Assembly: GCA_026390655.1 (NCBI GenBank)
Contig: JAPLFN010000127.1
Location: forward strand, 12,743-57,564
DNA: 44,822 nt
Source: Candidatus Kapaibacterium sp.
Lineage (GTDB): Bacteria; Bacteroidota; Ignavibacteria; Kapaibacteriales; Kapaibacteriaceae
Direction of reading: 5' to 3'
Under the pieces are notes generated by a model. That model was not told the DNA's origin. It saw only the letters and a list, made by a program, of their open reading frames with translations, and did not search any database. Shown in pieces: positions 35,101 through 42,944 of the stretch. Every line of letters begins with the position of its first letter. Position 1 is the stretch's first letter. The translations under genes were made by a program, and so were the position numbers.

Positions 35101-36449
35101 CCAACATCGTATCCGAGCCAATCTATAACTGTGCATTCTCTATGCACAGAGATCTTCCTTCGTATGGTGCTACACCGCAATGGTCCGCAGATTCGTATAT
35201 GCTTGAAGCCACAACATCGATCAGACCAACGGATGCACCTGAGTCGTACAACTACTTGGCGGTGATCAACTCTTCATTCATCGATAGTGCGCAGGCGATT
35301 CCCATTGCTGCCTATCAAGCCCCCTACAGACAGTCGATGAAACGGTATGTATCGTCTGGCGTTTCCGGTACGAATCTTGTTCGTCTCGATGTAACCGGTT
35401 GCTCGTTCTCCTTCCTTCATGAAGGCGTTGTTTCATCGGGCAGTGCCTATTGCACCGTGAATGCGTCTGCCTTTACGGATATGGACTTTGGTGTGCGTGC
35501 GCTCTATGGACAACCACGGGTCTGCAGCAGCACGTTTACAACTGTTGAATATCCGGCAACACTGTACAATGCCGATCGTGCTTACCACAGCGACAATATG
35601 TTTGTTGGTTCACGTGTTGCTGTGCGTTTGGAAGACTGTGCAATGCAGGCGTTTCGGAACAATGACTTTGATGACTATTGGAAAGGCATTGAAGTAAACA
35701 ATGCTGTTGCGTCATTGACATCTCTACGCGAAGACGTTGCCCCATTCGAGCTTGAGATGTTCGGTCGGAATCGATTTGACGTGACAGATCCTGTACCGTT
35801 CACGAATGCCCCTGCAAATCACCCGAATCCATTCATGCGGCGCAACGATCCGGCTCTTTATGCAACTGATGTTGCAATGCTAAGCGATCTTTCTGCCGAT
35901 GGTGCCGGCGGTTTGTTCCTCGTTCGGTGTGGGCAGAATCGGTTTGGCGCCTTCACTACCTCGCACGTGGCGTATCTGCATCCAACGCAGCTGGAGATCG
36001 ACTTCTCAATCAATAACTGTAGGCCATATGCAATGGTGCGCACGTTGAATGTAGGAGCGGTGGGAGCCCCTTTGAATGTTGAAGGTATCACAGATCCGAT
36101 GTGCGGTCCGCAGATAGACGAGGACAACTGTTCCAGTGAGATCTGGCGCGATGGGCGAAACGAGATCCCTGGGGGTGAGAGTTTGAAGCGGAGGATGAAC
36201 TACGCTGCAGCGTCTGCGGATTCAGAATTCGAACAATCCCCTACTGTAAAACTCGCCATCAATATCGAGGATAGTTCGAATCTCAGACAGATCCTACAGT
36301 CAGTTCTGAAAGACTTCCTCGCTAGCGATTCATTCGTTGTCAGGGGGCTGATTGGTCAACAGACCTTGACAACATGCGGAACATACATCGTAGATATCTT
36401 GAGAGACGGCATGCTCACGCAAAGAGTCGTACTCTTGGTAACACCGTAA
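32160..36449 (+). CDS. Large secreted S8 (subtilisin-like) serine peptidase with beta-helix-like C-terminus
   Basis: A 1429-aa exported protein. The signal peptide is MVKQILLLMIVLGGASPSQGQ. The S8 domain has Asp217 in VAIGIVDNF, His276 in KTGHGYSVLGAV (a variant of GHGTHVAG) and Ser524 in LSGTSISTALVSG, with Asn in IVAAAGNDWG. It carries unusually long insertions between the triad residues. From about residue 680 the protein turns into right-handed beta-helix-like strands (repeats such as VDVNTGATMRVMAG, VESGGTFIVNPGAHV), then a Cys-containing region. The end (CGTYIVDILRDGMLTQRVVL) is like a shortened T9SS sorting domain. It is probably surface exposed or secreted. The substrate is unknown. 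Confidence 0.88.
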   Translation: MVKQILLLMIVLGGASPSQGQENLDLVQMLPTPESPIVFRGEVYCERSKNTPSDRLLRINWFARGRFIIESDSALQVGLVNPRTPIMARLSEALRPFSKATIAKATYRQNPKEVTRQFVVTFANPENVAAVESALQSASVGTVFFVDDWTSTTGVPNDRVFEPRLSTEYLYKTGNNDDYYHHAYNSRTRAWGLFSIKAPMAWEISRGSSDVAIGIVDNFTTCSPSPVTTDVSERTTANGTGNVRRIVSTITSAYTGLPVNTGNGVNKSTYPIKTGHGYSVLGAVISKSDNDPHNTPAQGPSGSAVGTCPECSGVLFPLNPPDATLLSDPCLTPSPNAIDGVRDVSLSYDFDMLDDFDLDFTNDASGKMKRLDVLNCSYVGGNGILHRRLLRNGVAIVAAAGNDWGVAPFDPAATLVMDPQASKDTKILAVGSISDGELLGSDCAPWGIPQVMAPIWKGAERFTEKFVFSPENKKFSLEKMKQRESSKRGSYMDVVAPGGNVWTLSESTGQPASQNGYSFLSGTSISTALVSGVVGMMFSINPNMGVEMDAITDLPAAGADGLDVQRRMYNIVTFTADKVEDQDRTYSFALQANDDLRRSWSQRMGFGKVNAYRAVAHSITLKGDYEYAASSTLDFSAEVINSNNIRLMHWGSRIKDGVDWPLTALRGGTAADDGIVDVVKYGGRSLPGESHNNQGVTRLTSTVAAISITVPDSSTLCIDGMLLNEGSEFTHKVIATESNATILAEGLVRNVELEGQLKIGDLVVDGNEADPALHFSRAGDVYGVVKLQQRAGFVVSDTFGSCRLRPGSHVSLEGINDLVVRNGGELVLDHASRISRTAAQEVDVNTGATMRVMAGVKTSVDVRVRVRAGSQFIIEDSAVVFLRDLVVESGGTFIVNPGAHVAFGDSVIDINGHMEIVGGTTADKRITLTTEIAENCVFDARDHARMSTRTRIRAVGSTPDWQNSSVSIQYADLKNIGVQLTNIVSEPIYNCAFSMHRDLPSYGATPQWSADSYMLEATTSIRPTDAPESYNYLAVINSSFIDSAQAIPIAAYQAPYRQSMKRYVSSGVSGTNLVRLDVTGCSFSFLHEGVVSSGSAYCTVNASAFTDMDFGVRALYGQPRVCSSTFTTVEYPATLYNADRAYHSDNMFVGSRVAVRLEDCAMQAFRNNDFDDYWKGIEVNNAVASLTSLREDVAPFELEMFGRNRFDVTDPVPFTNAPANHPNPFMRRNDPALYATDVAMLSDLSADGAGGLFLVRCGQNRFGAFTTSHVAYLHPTQLEIDFSINNCRPYAMVRTLNVGAVGAPLNVEGITDPMCGPQIDEDNCSSEIWRDGRNEIPGGESLKRRMNYAAASADSEFEQSPTVKLAINIEDSSNLRQILQSVLKDFLASDSFVVRGLIGQQTLTTCGTYIVDILRDGMLTQRVVLLVTP

Positions 36450-36457
36450 CGTACTTT

Positions 36458-37240
36458 TTAGAGTACAACGCCAAACAACGCATCGATAACAAGGATGCTT
36501 GCTGCAGAGATCGTGAATGCGCGCACCGTAGAATTGCCAACGCCTTCAGCACCACCTTCGGTGTTAAAGCCAACGTGACAGCCGATCAGTGCGGTAAAGC
36601 CTCCAAAGACGAGTGACTTGAAGAGTCCTCGCATGATCTCACCGATACTGAAGAAGTTTTGCACTGATGTAAAGAAGGTGCTCACGCTAAAGTCGAACAT
36701 GAAGCTTGTGAGGATATACGCTCCGGCGAGTGCTACCACGCTGGAAAACACAGCTAGCACAGGCATCATCGTGATCGCGGCCATTACGCGTGGCATTGCT
36801 AGGTAACGGTCCTTGTCGATGGCCATCATATCAAGCGCATCGATCTGTTCTGAAACCTTCATCGTGCCGATCTGTGCCGCTATTGACCCACCAACACGTC
36901 CAGCAATAACCAAGGCCGTTAACACAGGTGTTAACTCTGTAAATACCACCGTGGCGATTGATCCACCTATGAACGGCCGGGCAATTCCGATAAGGTTGAA
37001 CTTGGCAAAAAGATTGGTCGCTTGAAGTGCTGCAATTGCGCCTGTAAATGCACCTACGAGAATAACCAGTGGCAATGAATCTGAGCCCACGATCTTCATC
37101 TGTTCCAGCACAAGTCCCCTATCCTTATAGACCCGGGGCAAATAACGAATAATGCCGACGACGAGCAGAACGATCTGCCCCACCTCGGCAAGAATACTCA
37201 GAGTGATACGGCCAATTTTGGCGAGTAACGTCGATAACAT
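36458..37240 (-). CDS. mlaE: MlaE-type ABC transporter permease
   Basis: A 260-aa permease of the MlaE/YrbE family, the membrane part of phospholipid-transport ABC systems that keep outer-membrane lipid asymmetry. It shows QMKIVGSDSLPLVILVGAFTG, a typical FxELTPVLTALVIAGRVGGSIAAQIGTM region near residue 100, and the conserved EQIDALDMMAIDKDRYLAMPR loop. There are about five hydrophobic helices. The ORF track begins 16 codons earlier; I prefer MLSTLLAKIG at 37240 because the upstream residues are not family-like, although the ribosome site is weak. The usual partners (MlaF ATPase, MlaD) are not next to it. Confidence 0.9.
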   Translation of the reverse strand: MLSTLLAKIGRITLSILAEVGQIVLLVVGIIRYLPRVYKDRGLVLEQMKIVGSDSLPLVILVGAFTGAIAALQATNLFAKFNLIGIARPFIGGSIATVVFTELTPVLTALVIAGRVGGSIAAQIGTMKVSEQIDALDMMAIDKDRYLAMPRVMAAITMMPVLAVFSSVVALAGAYILTSFMFDFSVSTFFTSVQNFFSIGEIMRGLFKSLVFGGFTALIGCHVGFNTEGGAEGVGNSTVRAFTISAASILVIDALFGVVL

Positions 37241-37318
37241 CCTGCAATCTACGACGATGCCCATCGCCACAAGCGTGACGACGGGCATCGAAAGTATACT
37301 GAGCCGAATTTTCTATGA

Positions 37319-38050
37319 TCAGCCGCGACCGCCCGGAGGTGTGTTTCCGCCACCGTGGCCTGTTGTGTCTCCACCCTTGTGCGTTGTATCACGACCACCA
37401 CCACCTGGGTTTTGAGGATTGTCTTTTCCGCCCTTGCGTGACTCGACCCAACGCTTGAGAATCGCTGTTTGCTCCGGCGTGAGGATTTCGCTGAGACCAC
37501 GGAGGAATGCATCATCGCATGACTTCATAGCTTTGCGTGCTTCTTCGCGACCTGGCAGTGCCTTGAGGGCTTGACGTGTACGCTCACTGATTGCGCGGAG
37601 TTGTGCACGAGCTTCATCACGTGTTAGAGTGCCGTCCTTGACTTGTTGTTTTACAGCTTCTGCTGCCGTACGTGCGGCTGAGATGATCTCTTTTTCTGCA
37701 GCGCGTAGGCTTTCGAGGGCTGCACTGACACACTCACGATGTGAGGCAAGTAGACCTTCAACTGCCGCTTGTTGATCAGCTGTGAGGTTCAGGTGCTTGA
37801 GAAGTTCGGCAAACGGGTTGCGTACTGGCTTGCCCTTGTTTGGATCGGGGCGCTCGGACATCATCATGTCCATGGTGGCGTCATTGATCTCCGTCGGCGT
37901 AGCATTGAGGTCAAACGATGTTGTCTGACGTTGCGTAAGACCCATTGGATCTTCCGGTGTTACGCCACTGTCGGAACATGCCGTTAGACCCAAGGCCAAG
38001 GCTGTAAATGTTGCTACGGCAAGTGCCGCCCAAACATTCTGCTTTTTCAT
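37319..38050 (-). CDS. LTxxQ/Spy-like periplasmic lipoprotein with Gly-rich tail
   Basis: A 243-aa predicted lipoprotein. MKKQNVWAALAVATFTALALGLTAC gives a lipobox with Cys25. The mature part is helical and charged, with LTxxQ-type motifs LNLTADQQAAVEGLLA (near residue 92) and EILTPEQTAILKRWVE (near residue 200), as in Spy/CpxP-like chaperones and metal-stress proteins. The last ~35 residues are a Gly/Thr/His-rich tail. The ORF track includes 45 extra codons; ATG at 38050 has GGAG upstream and a classical signal. Chaperone or sensor function is a family-level guess. It is divergent from the second subtilase with 228 bp between them. Confidence 0.82.
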   Translation of the reverse strand: MKKQNVWAALAVATFTALALGLTACSDSGVTPEDPMGLTQRQTTSFDLNATPTEINDATMDMMMSERPDPNKGKPVRNPFAELLKHLNLTADQQAAVEGLLASHRECVSAALESLRAAEKEIISAARTAAEAVKQQVKDGTLTRDEARAQLRAISERTRQALKALPGREEARKAMKSCDDAFLRGLSEILTPEQTAILKRWVESRKGGKDNPQNPGGGGRDTTHKGGDTTGHGGGNTPPGGRG

Positions 38051-38278
38051 GATATTCTCCGTCAAAAATTGATAAGAAAACGTTATTGCCCTGTGTTGCA
38101 GTCTGAGACTGCGGAATTGTCTGGCACGTTTAATGGGGCTTGATAATCTCCGCATTCCCGTGCTCTGGAGGGAAGAACCCAACACCTTTCACGGCGTTAC
38201 AGCATTTATAAAAAATACAGCTTCTACCCGTAAAAAGTTGGCATTTAGGTAACATGCAGGCTGCTGAGTAGGTCTGGC
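38051..38278. other. Divergent intergenic region (228 bp)
   Basis: This spacer must hold the 5' regions of two divergent genes, the LTxxQ-like lipoprotein (minus) and a subtilase (plus). I see a GGAG ribosome site for the lipoprotein but no confident TAnnTTTG promoter on either strand. I recognise no RNA gene or repeat in it. Confidence 0.5.
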
Positions 38279-41200
38279 ATGCACACAATGGACGCCTCTA
38301 TGCGACTTTTCCTGTCTTCTCTCTTGGTTTTAGCCCTTTTTTCAACGTTCGGCGCCTCGGCAGGACTACTTCCCGGTCAAGATGCCTACATAATCCGACG
38401 TGCGGCGATTTCTCTGCCAAACGGGGTGGATAGGCCCGCAATGGTGTCGGTTGTACGTCGCCCTACTATTGGGACGTATATCCCCGGCATGCTTATGGTT
38501 AAGACCCGAGAAGCCCACGGTGTGGCACGCCAACAGCTTTCGATCGACGGCAGCATTGCGAACCAGGCGTTAGCCCCTTTGAATGTGCACGACATTTCTT
38601 CTGCGTACACAACCCTCAATGATGGCGACCTAGCACGACAGTTAGGACTTGACCGAGTCTACCAAATACAGTACAACGAGGGAATCGACCCGTTCGACGC
38701 TTGTGCGCGCCTCATGGACAACCCGGACATCGAGTATGCGGTACCTATGTATGTGCAGAAGCTGAGTTTCGCTCCAAATGACCCACGCTATAGTCAACAA
38801 CCATGGATGAGCTCCATGAAGGTCGACAGGGCCTGGGACGTAGCAAAGGGCGCCACAACTGTCCTTATCGCTATTGTTGACTCGGGTACAGACTGGCAAC
38901 ACGAAGACCTTAATGGCAACATCTGGATGAATCCCAAGGAGATCGCAGGCAATGGAATCGACGACGATTCTAACGGCTACGTCGATGATATTCGAGGATG
39001 GGATTTCGTTGGGAACATTTCTCAAGCCGACGCGCAAAACGGAATTCTTCGTCCGGATAACGACCCACGCGTGAGTGGAACGATCACTGATGGCAATGGC
39101 CACGGAACCGTTGTAGGGGGCTGTGCAGGCGCCGTGACAAATAACGCAAAAGGCGTCGCTAGCACTGGCTTCAACTGTCGGATCATTCCTATCAAATGCG
39201 GTTCCGACAACCCAAACTTTGGTGGGATCGTTCGCGGGTATGAGGCAATCATGTATGCCGCCGATCTTGGCGCCCACATCATCAACTGCTCTTGGGGTGG
39301 ATATGATGCCAGTGCGAGCGACCAAGACGCTATAGATTATGCCACCGCAAAAGGATCACTTGTTGTTGCTGCCTCCGGCAACGATTGCGTAAACAACGAT
39401 ATCTATTTACACTCCCCTTCAAGCCTAGCAGGAGTGCTCTCGGTGGGTTCATGTTCCGTGTCAGACCAGGTTTCGGGCTTCTCTAACTACGGTATGAATG
39501 TAGACGTGTATGCTCCAGGTGAAGGCATCCTTAGCACGTATCCAAACAATCAATATCGGGCCCTTACCGGGACTTCGTTTTCCAGTCCATTAACCTCTGG
39601 TATTGCTGGTCTCGTGAAGGCTGTCCATCCGGACTGGACACCTGAGATGATCACGGCTCAGATACGCGGAACGGCAGACCCACTTGTTGGCGTTACGCCT
39701 GATACAAAGCCTCGCTATTGGGGTAGAGTGAATGCCGAACGTGCCGTAAAAGTCAACACTACATTTACTAGTGGCGAGCGTATGCCCGGCTTACTCATGA
39801 AGGGGCTTGAAATAGGCGGGTCTGCGTCTGGCAGCATCACATCGTTCAATCGGACAACAGTGAAGTTCATCATAAAAAACGTTCTCTCCGATGCGTCCAA
39901 TGTCCTGGTAAGTCCTCGTCTCTTGTCCGGCAACGTGCAGTACTTCGGCACTCCTTCAATTTCGATGGGTTCTATTCCACACAACGGAGAAGTCTCGGGT
40001 ACGTTCGACGTACAACTGGATCCCAACTTTCCGTGGTATGAATCAACCATTAATGTAAGTCTAACCATCGGCAGTGGCTCGTATAGCAACTTTGAAGTTG
40101 TGAACGTGCCCGTCAACCTTCCGACGACAAACACATTTTCTGCACTGGTTCAGGTTCCATCTTCGAACTGGGAGTTGGTTGACTACACATCAGACGGAAC
40201 ACTTTTTGCCACGGGGACATTGTTTGGTCAACGTGCAATGATCCTCGGCACTCAGAGCGGCTCTGGTGGATACGTAGCCACCCCCTTTGTTGTCGACGCT
40301 CTTGAGGCAGTAAACTCAACCACGATTCTCATCGGCGGGCTTTCTAGCAGCGTGCCAACGATCTCCCGTTCAACAACGAACGGAAACTCGTGGAGCGCGT
40401 CAAATGTCGGCTCTTACATGGCATCTGTTGAAGGCGTTCGAATGTTCGACACACAGAACGGCATGGCGCTAGGCAACCCTATCGCCGGGAAGTTCGGTCT
40501 CAGCCGCTCAACAACAGGAGGCGCTTCTTGGGTGTCCTCCACTGGAGCTCCTCTAGCTAATGGTAGTGAAAGGATCGTTCGCGGGTCCATGTTCTTCCGT
40601 GGCGATGCAACGTGGTTCGGCACAACTACGGGCCGTGTTATATCGTCACTCAACAAGGGTCAGACGTGGGATCAAGGCTCGATAGGCGTCAACGGTGCTG
40701 TGATAATCAACGTCGCTTTCAGCGACAGTTCAAATGGGATCGTTCTTTATAGAACGAGCAATGCAAATGGAGCCCCTTATCGGATTGCATCCTCAGTGAA
40801 TGGCGGAGCAAGCTGGAAGGCTGGCGCTGCTGATCTATCAGTTGGCTTTACTCCCGTGCGCGTAGATGCCGGGCATAAGCACCATCTTCTCATTGGTGCA
40901 AACGGAGAAGTCTTAGGTTCCGACAACAATGGCGCCATTTGGCAGACAATACTTACAAAGTCTGCCGGACCGGTTCTTGCAACGCAGGCACTCACTCTTG
41001 ATCGGCCCGCACTCTTTATGGGTGGGACCTATGTTTCACTCTTGGAGTATCGGTACTCGGGACCCAATGGCACAAAGTTGCCGGAGTTTACAACCACACA
41101 GGTTGGTTTCGGCGTAATGACCTCGGGTCAATCCAAGACACGTACCGCAACAATTCGCAACGTCGGAACCAGCGATATAACCGTTTCAAAGTATGAAACG

Positions 41201-41659
41201 GTCTCCGATGCAAGCACGCCCGTGGACGCGTTTTCAATCACTGCGGCACCAAAAACAACGATCGGTGCTGGCAGCAGTGTATCTGTTCCTCTTAAGTGTA
41301 CGGCAACAGATACCGGCACCTATACCGGCAAACTCCGCGTCACTTCAGATGGAGCGCCAAGTGTTATTGAATTACCACTTTTCGCCCTGGTCTCGCCTGC
41401 TGTTTCTGTTGAAGAAGACAACACTGCAATCGGGCCTGTAATCGTGTGGCCAAATCCGGCAACTTCCAGTATCTCCATCAGAGCCTACGCGTCAATGCAG
41501 GCAACAATTTTCGCACTTGATGGAACTGTTGTGTATCAAGGCTCAATCGAACCTGGTACAGTTTCTCTCGACGTTCGTTCTCTAGCCGCAGGGACATACA
41601 ACCTCATTCTCTTTCACGGCTATGGAATGCGATCAGTGCCGATAGTGATCTCGCGGTAG
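38279..41659 (+). CDS. S8 serine peptidase with beta-propeller-like repeats and T9SS sorting tail
   Basis: A 1126-aa exported subtilase. A signal peptide follows MRLFLSSLLVLALFSTFGASA; the ATG at 38300 (codon 8) may be the true start. A propeptide-like region covers residues ~60-160. The S8 domain has Asp201 in IAIVDSGTDWQHEDL, His275 in DGNGHGTVVGG, Asn in VVAASGND and Ser433 in LTGTSFSSPLTSG. Residues ~610-930 hold BNR/YCF48-like repeats (TTNGNSWSASN, TTGGASW, LNKGQTWDQG, VNGGASW). An ASPM/SPD-2-like domain follows (TATIRNVGTSDITVS). The tail is a complete T9SS type A domain (VIVWPNPATSSISIRAY, SLAAGTYNLILFHG). It should be exported by T9SS. Confidence 0.93.
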   Translation: MHTMDASMRLFLSSLLVLALFSTFGASAGLLPGQDAYIIRRAAISLPNGVDRPAMVSVVRRPTIGTYIPGMLMVKTREAHGVARQQLSIDGSIANQALAPLNVHDISSAYTTLNDGDLARQLGLDRVYQIQYNEGIDPFDACARLMDNPDIEYAVPMYVQKLSFAPNDPRYSQQPWMSSMKVDRAWDVAKGATTVLIAIVDSGTDWQHEDLNGNIWMNPKEIAGNGIDDDSNGYVDDIRGWDFVGNISQADAQNGILRPDNDPRVSGTITDGNGHGTVVGGCAGAVTNNAKGVASTGFNCRIIPIKCGSDNPNFGGIVRGYEAIMYAADLGAHIINCSWGGYDASASDQDAIDYATAKGSLVVAASGNDCVNNDIYLHSPSSLAGVLSVGSCSVSDQVSGFSNYGMNVDVYAPGEGILSTYPNNQYRALTGTSFSSPLTSGIAGLVKAVHPDWTPEMITAQIRGTADPLVGVTPDTKPRYWGRVNAERAVKVNTTFTSGERMPGLLMKGLEIGGSASGSITSFNRTTVKFIIKNVLSDASNVLVSPRLLSGNVQYFGTPSISMGSIPHNGEVSGTFDVQLDPNFPWYESTINVSLTIGSGSYSNFEVVNVPVNLPTTNTFSALVQVPSSNWELVDYTSDGTLFATGTLFGQRAMILGTQSGSGGYVATPFVVDALEAVNSTTILIGGLSSSVPTISRSTTNGNSWSASNVGSYMASVEGVRMFDTQNGMALGNPIAGKFGLSRSTTGGASWVSSTGAPLANGSERIVRGSMFFRGDATWFGTTTGRVISSLNKGQTWDQGSIGVNGAVIINVAFSDSSNGIVLYRTSNANGAPYRIASSVNGGASWKAGAADLSVGFTPVRVDAGHKHHLLIGANGEVLGSDNNGAIWQTILTKSAGPVLATQALTLDRPALFMGGTYVSLLEYRYSGPNGTKLPEFTTTQVGFGVMTSGQSKTRTATIRNVGTSDITVSKYETVSDASTPVDAFSITAAPKTTIGAGSSVSVPLKCTATDTGTYTGKLRVTSDGAPSVIELPLFALVSPAVSVEEDNTAIGPVIVWPNPATSSISIRAYASMQATIFALDGTVVYQGSIEPGTVSLDVRSLAAGTYNLILFHGYGMRSVPIVISR

Positions 41660-41677
41660 AACTCGGATCTACCGAGA

Positions 41678-42373
41678 TCACATAAAGCTACTTTTGGCAC
41701 CGCTATCGTTGGTGTCGGAGAAGCCCCCTGAAGAAACGTAACCAAGACTACGACGTCGTCGGTTGCGGAGCCAAACGTAGACGATAAAGATCACACCGCC
41801 AATAAGAAGGAGTGTGAAGAACAGCGTTCCCCATTGGAAGGTCCCGGGATAGATCGCCGTTGTTCCGTCCGGATTCATCGCCGTGTATGGTCGAGAGTAG
41901 TAATACGCCGGATGGAATGGCGTGCTCCAGTACCACGGCATAGTGCCCATCATGTAGCCCATCATGAATCCGTCGCCCATCCCACCATAGCGGTTCACGG
42001 TGTAATTCGTTGAGCCGTTCGAACTCGGAACAGTTTGCCGCGTCGATGCTCGGGGCGCACCGTAGCGAGAAGTGTAATCGCTTGACGAGCTCATCCGTGA
42101 GCCCCCGAACGAGTTACGCATTGCAGGAGCATTGCCGTAGCGAGTCGATGAAGATCCCGACCTAGGGGCACCACCATAGCCGCCTGGTGACGATCTGCGA
42201 GACCCACCAAACGAACCACCACCAGAACATGGTGAAGAATATCCTCGGCTACCTCCGCGACTTCCACCAAACGAGCCACCGCCGCGGCGTTGCGCGATTG
42301 TATCTAGGGGAAGTACCATCGTGAACAGTGCCACGATGAGAGCAACAAGGGCTATTGTACGGCGGGTTTTCAT
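41678..42373 (-). CDS. Gly/Ser/Arg-rich membrane protein of unknown function
   Basis: A 231-aa protein with an N-terminal signal or membrane segment (TIALVALIVALFTMVLPLD). A low-complexity Gly/Ser/Arg-rich stretch with repeats of GGSFGGSRR type covers residues ~29-100. A Met/Tyr-rich patch follows (GMGDGFMMGYMMGTMPWYW), then one hydrophobic helix (LFFTLLLIGGVIFIVYVWL) and a cluster of arginines (RNRRRR). The topology suggests an extracytoplasmic low-complexity domain held by a C-terminal helix. I know no function. It is directly downstream (1 bp) of the 160-aa hypothetical gene, so the two are likely co-transcribed. Confidence 0.75.
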   Translation of the reverse strand: MKTRRTIALVALIVALFTMVLPLDTIAQRRGGGSFGGSRGGSRGYSSPCSGGGSFGGSRRSSPGGYGGAPRSGSSSTRYGNAPAMRNSFGGSRMSSSSDYTSRYGAPRASTRQTVPSSNGSTNYTVNRYGGMGDGFMMGYMMGTMPWYWSTPFHPAYYYSRPYTAMNPDGTTAIYPGTFQWGTLFFTLLLIGGVIFIVYVWLRNRRRRSLGYVSSGGFSDTNDSGAKSSFM

Positions 42374-42374
42374 G

Positions 42375-42857
42375 TTAAAACAGTCCTTCTGTGGTTAGAT
42401 CACCATTGTCTTCGCGGTAGACGATCTCCGCCTTGAACTCGGTGTGCTCGGGGATCTCTTTTTGTCCACCAAAAAAAGCCCGTAAGCCCCCTCCCTGAGG
42501 GACGCTTGGCGCTTTGATATGGACGTAGACGCTAACCACCCCATTTTGTTCTTCATTGTTACGAAGAATTGTGGTCTGCGCCAATTCTCCGTCGCTTACA
42601 ATCGTAAAGAGAGACAGAGATCGAGCCTCTTCTTCAGAGAAGCCGGGGGGCTCTGTTCGGACGTTTTCCAGGTAGTCCACGAAGATGTTCTTCGTGTACG
42701 ACTTCTCGTCCGTACCGATGTACATGATAATGGCGTCAAATGCTCCATTTTCATCGAGGTTGAGAAAGATCTCTCTCACCCCGTCGAGCTGATCGCCGTT
42801 ATAGTAGATCGCCGTCTTCTCGAGGCGACCATTGCCTTCAATGCTGAATTCTGCCAT
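42375..42857 (-). CDS. Hypothetical protein (160 aa)
   Basis: A 160-aa soluble, acidic protein without a signal peptide. It starts MAEFSIEGNGRLEKTAIYYN and contains LDGVREIFLNLDENGAFDAI and YVHIKAPSVPQGGGLRAFFG, suggestive of a beta-rich fold. I do not recognise the family. The ORF track starts 71 codons upstream, but that part overlaps the opposite-strand ligase gene and is not protein-like. The ATG at 42857 places the gene cleanly divergent from the ligase with 87 bp between. It precedes the Gly/Ser/Arg-rich membrane protein gene with 1 bp spacing. Confidence 0.72.
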   Translation of the reverse strand: MAEFSIEGNGRLEKTAIYYNGDQLDGVREIFLNLDENGAFDAIIMYIGTDEKSYTKNIFVDYLENVRTEPPGFSEEEARSLSLFTIVSDGELAQTTILRNNEEQNGVVSVYVHIKAPSVPQGGGLRAFFGGQKEIPEHTEFKAEIVYREDNGDLTTEGLF

Positions 42858-42890
42858 AGACAATATTACAACGAAACAGTGGTGCGGAGG

Positions 42891-42921
42891 TTGCAGTGGG
42901 ATGCCTTGCTCCCTATCTTGG
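42891..42921 (+). promoter_or_regulatory. Candidate promoter of the carboxylate-amine ligase gene
   Basis: TTG (42891-42893), exactly 20 bases, then TATCTTGG, one base from TAnnTTTG. It ends 23 bp before the ATG of the ligase gene, so transcription would begin in its short leader. Confidence 0.5.
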
Positions 42922-42944
42922 GGCACACGTACAACGAGGCAAGT

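Noticed and set aside
36440-36475. Terminator between the first subtilase and mlaE
   Set aside because: Only a 5-bp stem (GTACT/AGTAC) is visible, with no U-tract beyond the loop; too weak to annotate.
42519-42944. The 142-codon N-terminal extension of the carboxylate-amine ligase ORF
   Set aside because: It is antisense to the 160-aa hypothetical gene, and the ligase family starts near FTLGIEEEY. The ATG at 42945 has a GAGG ribosome site.
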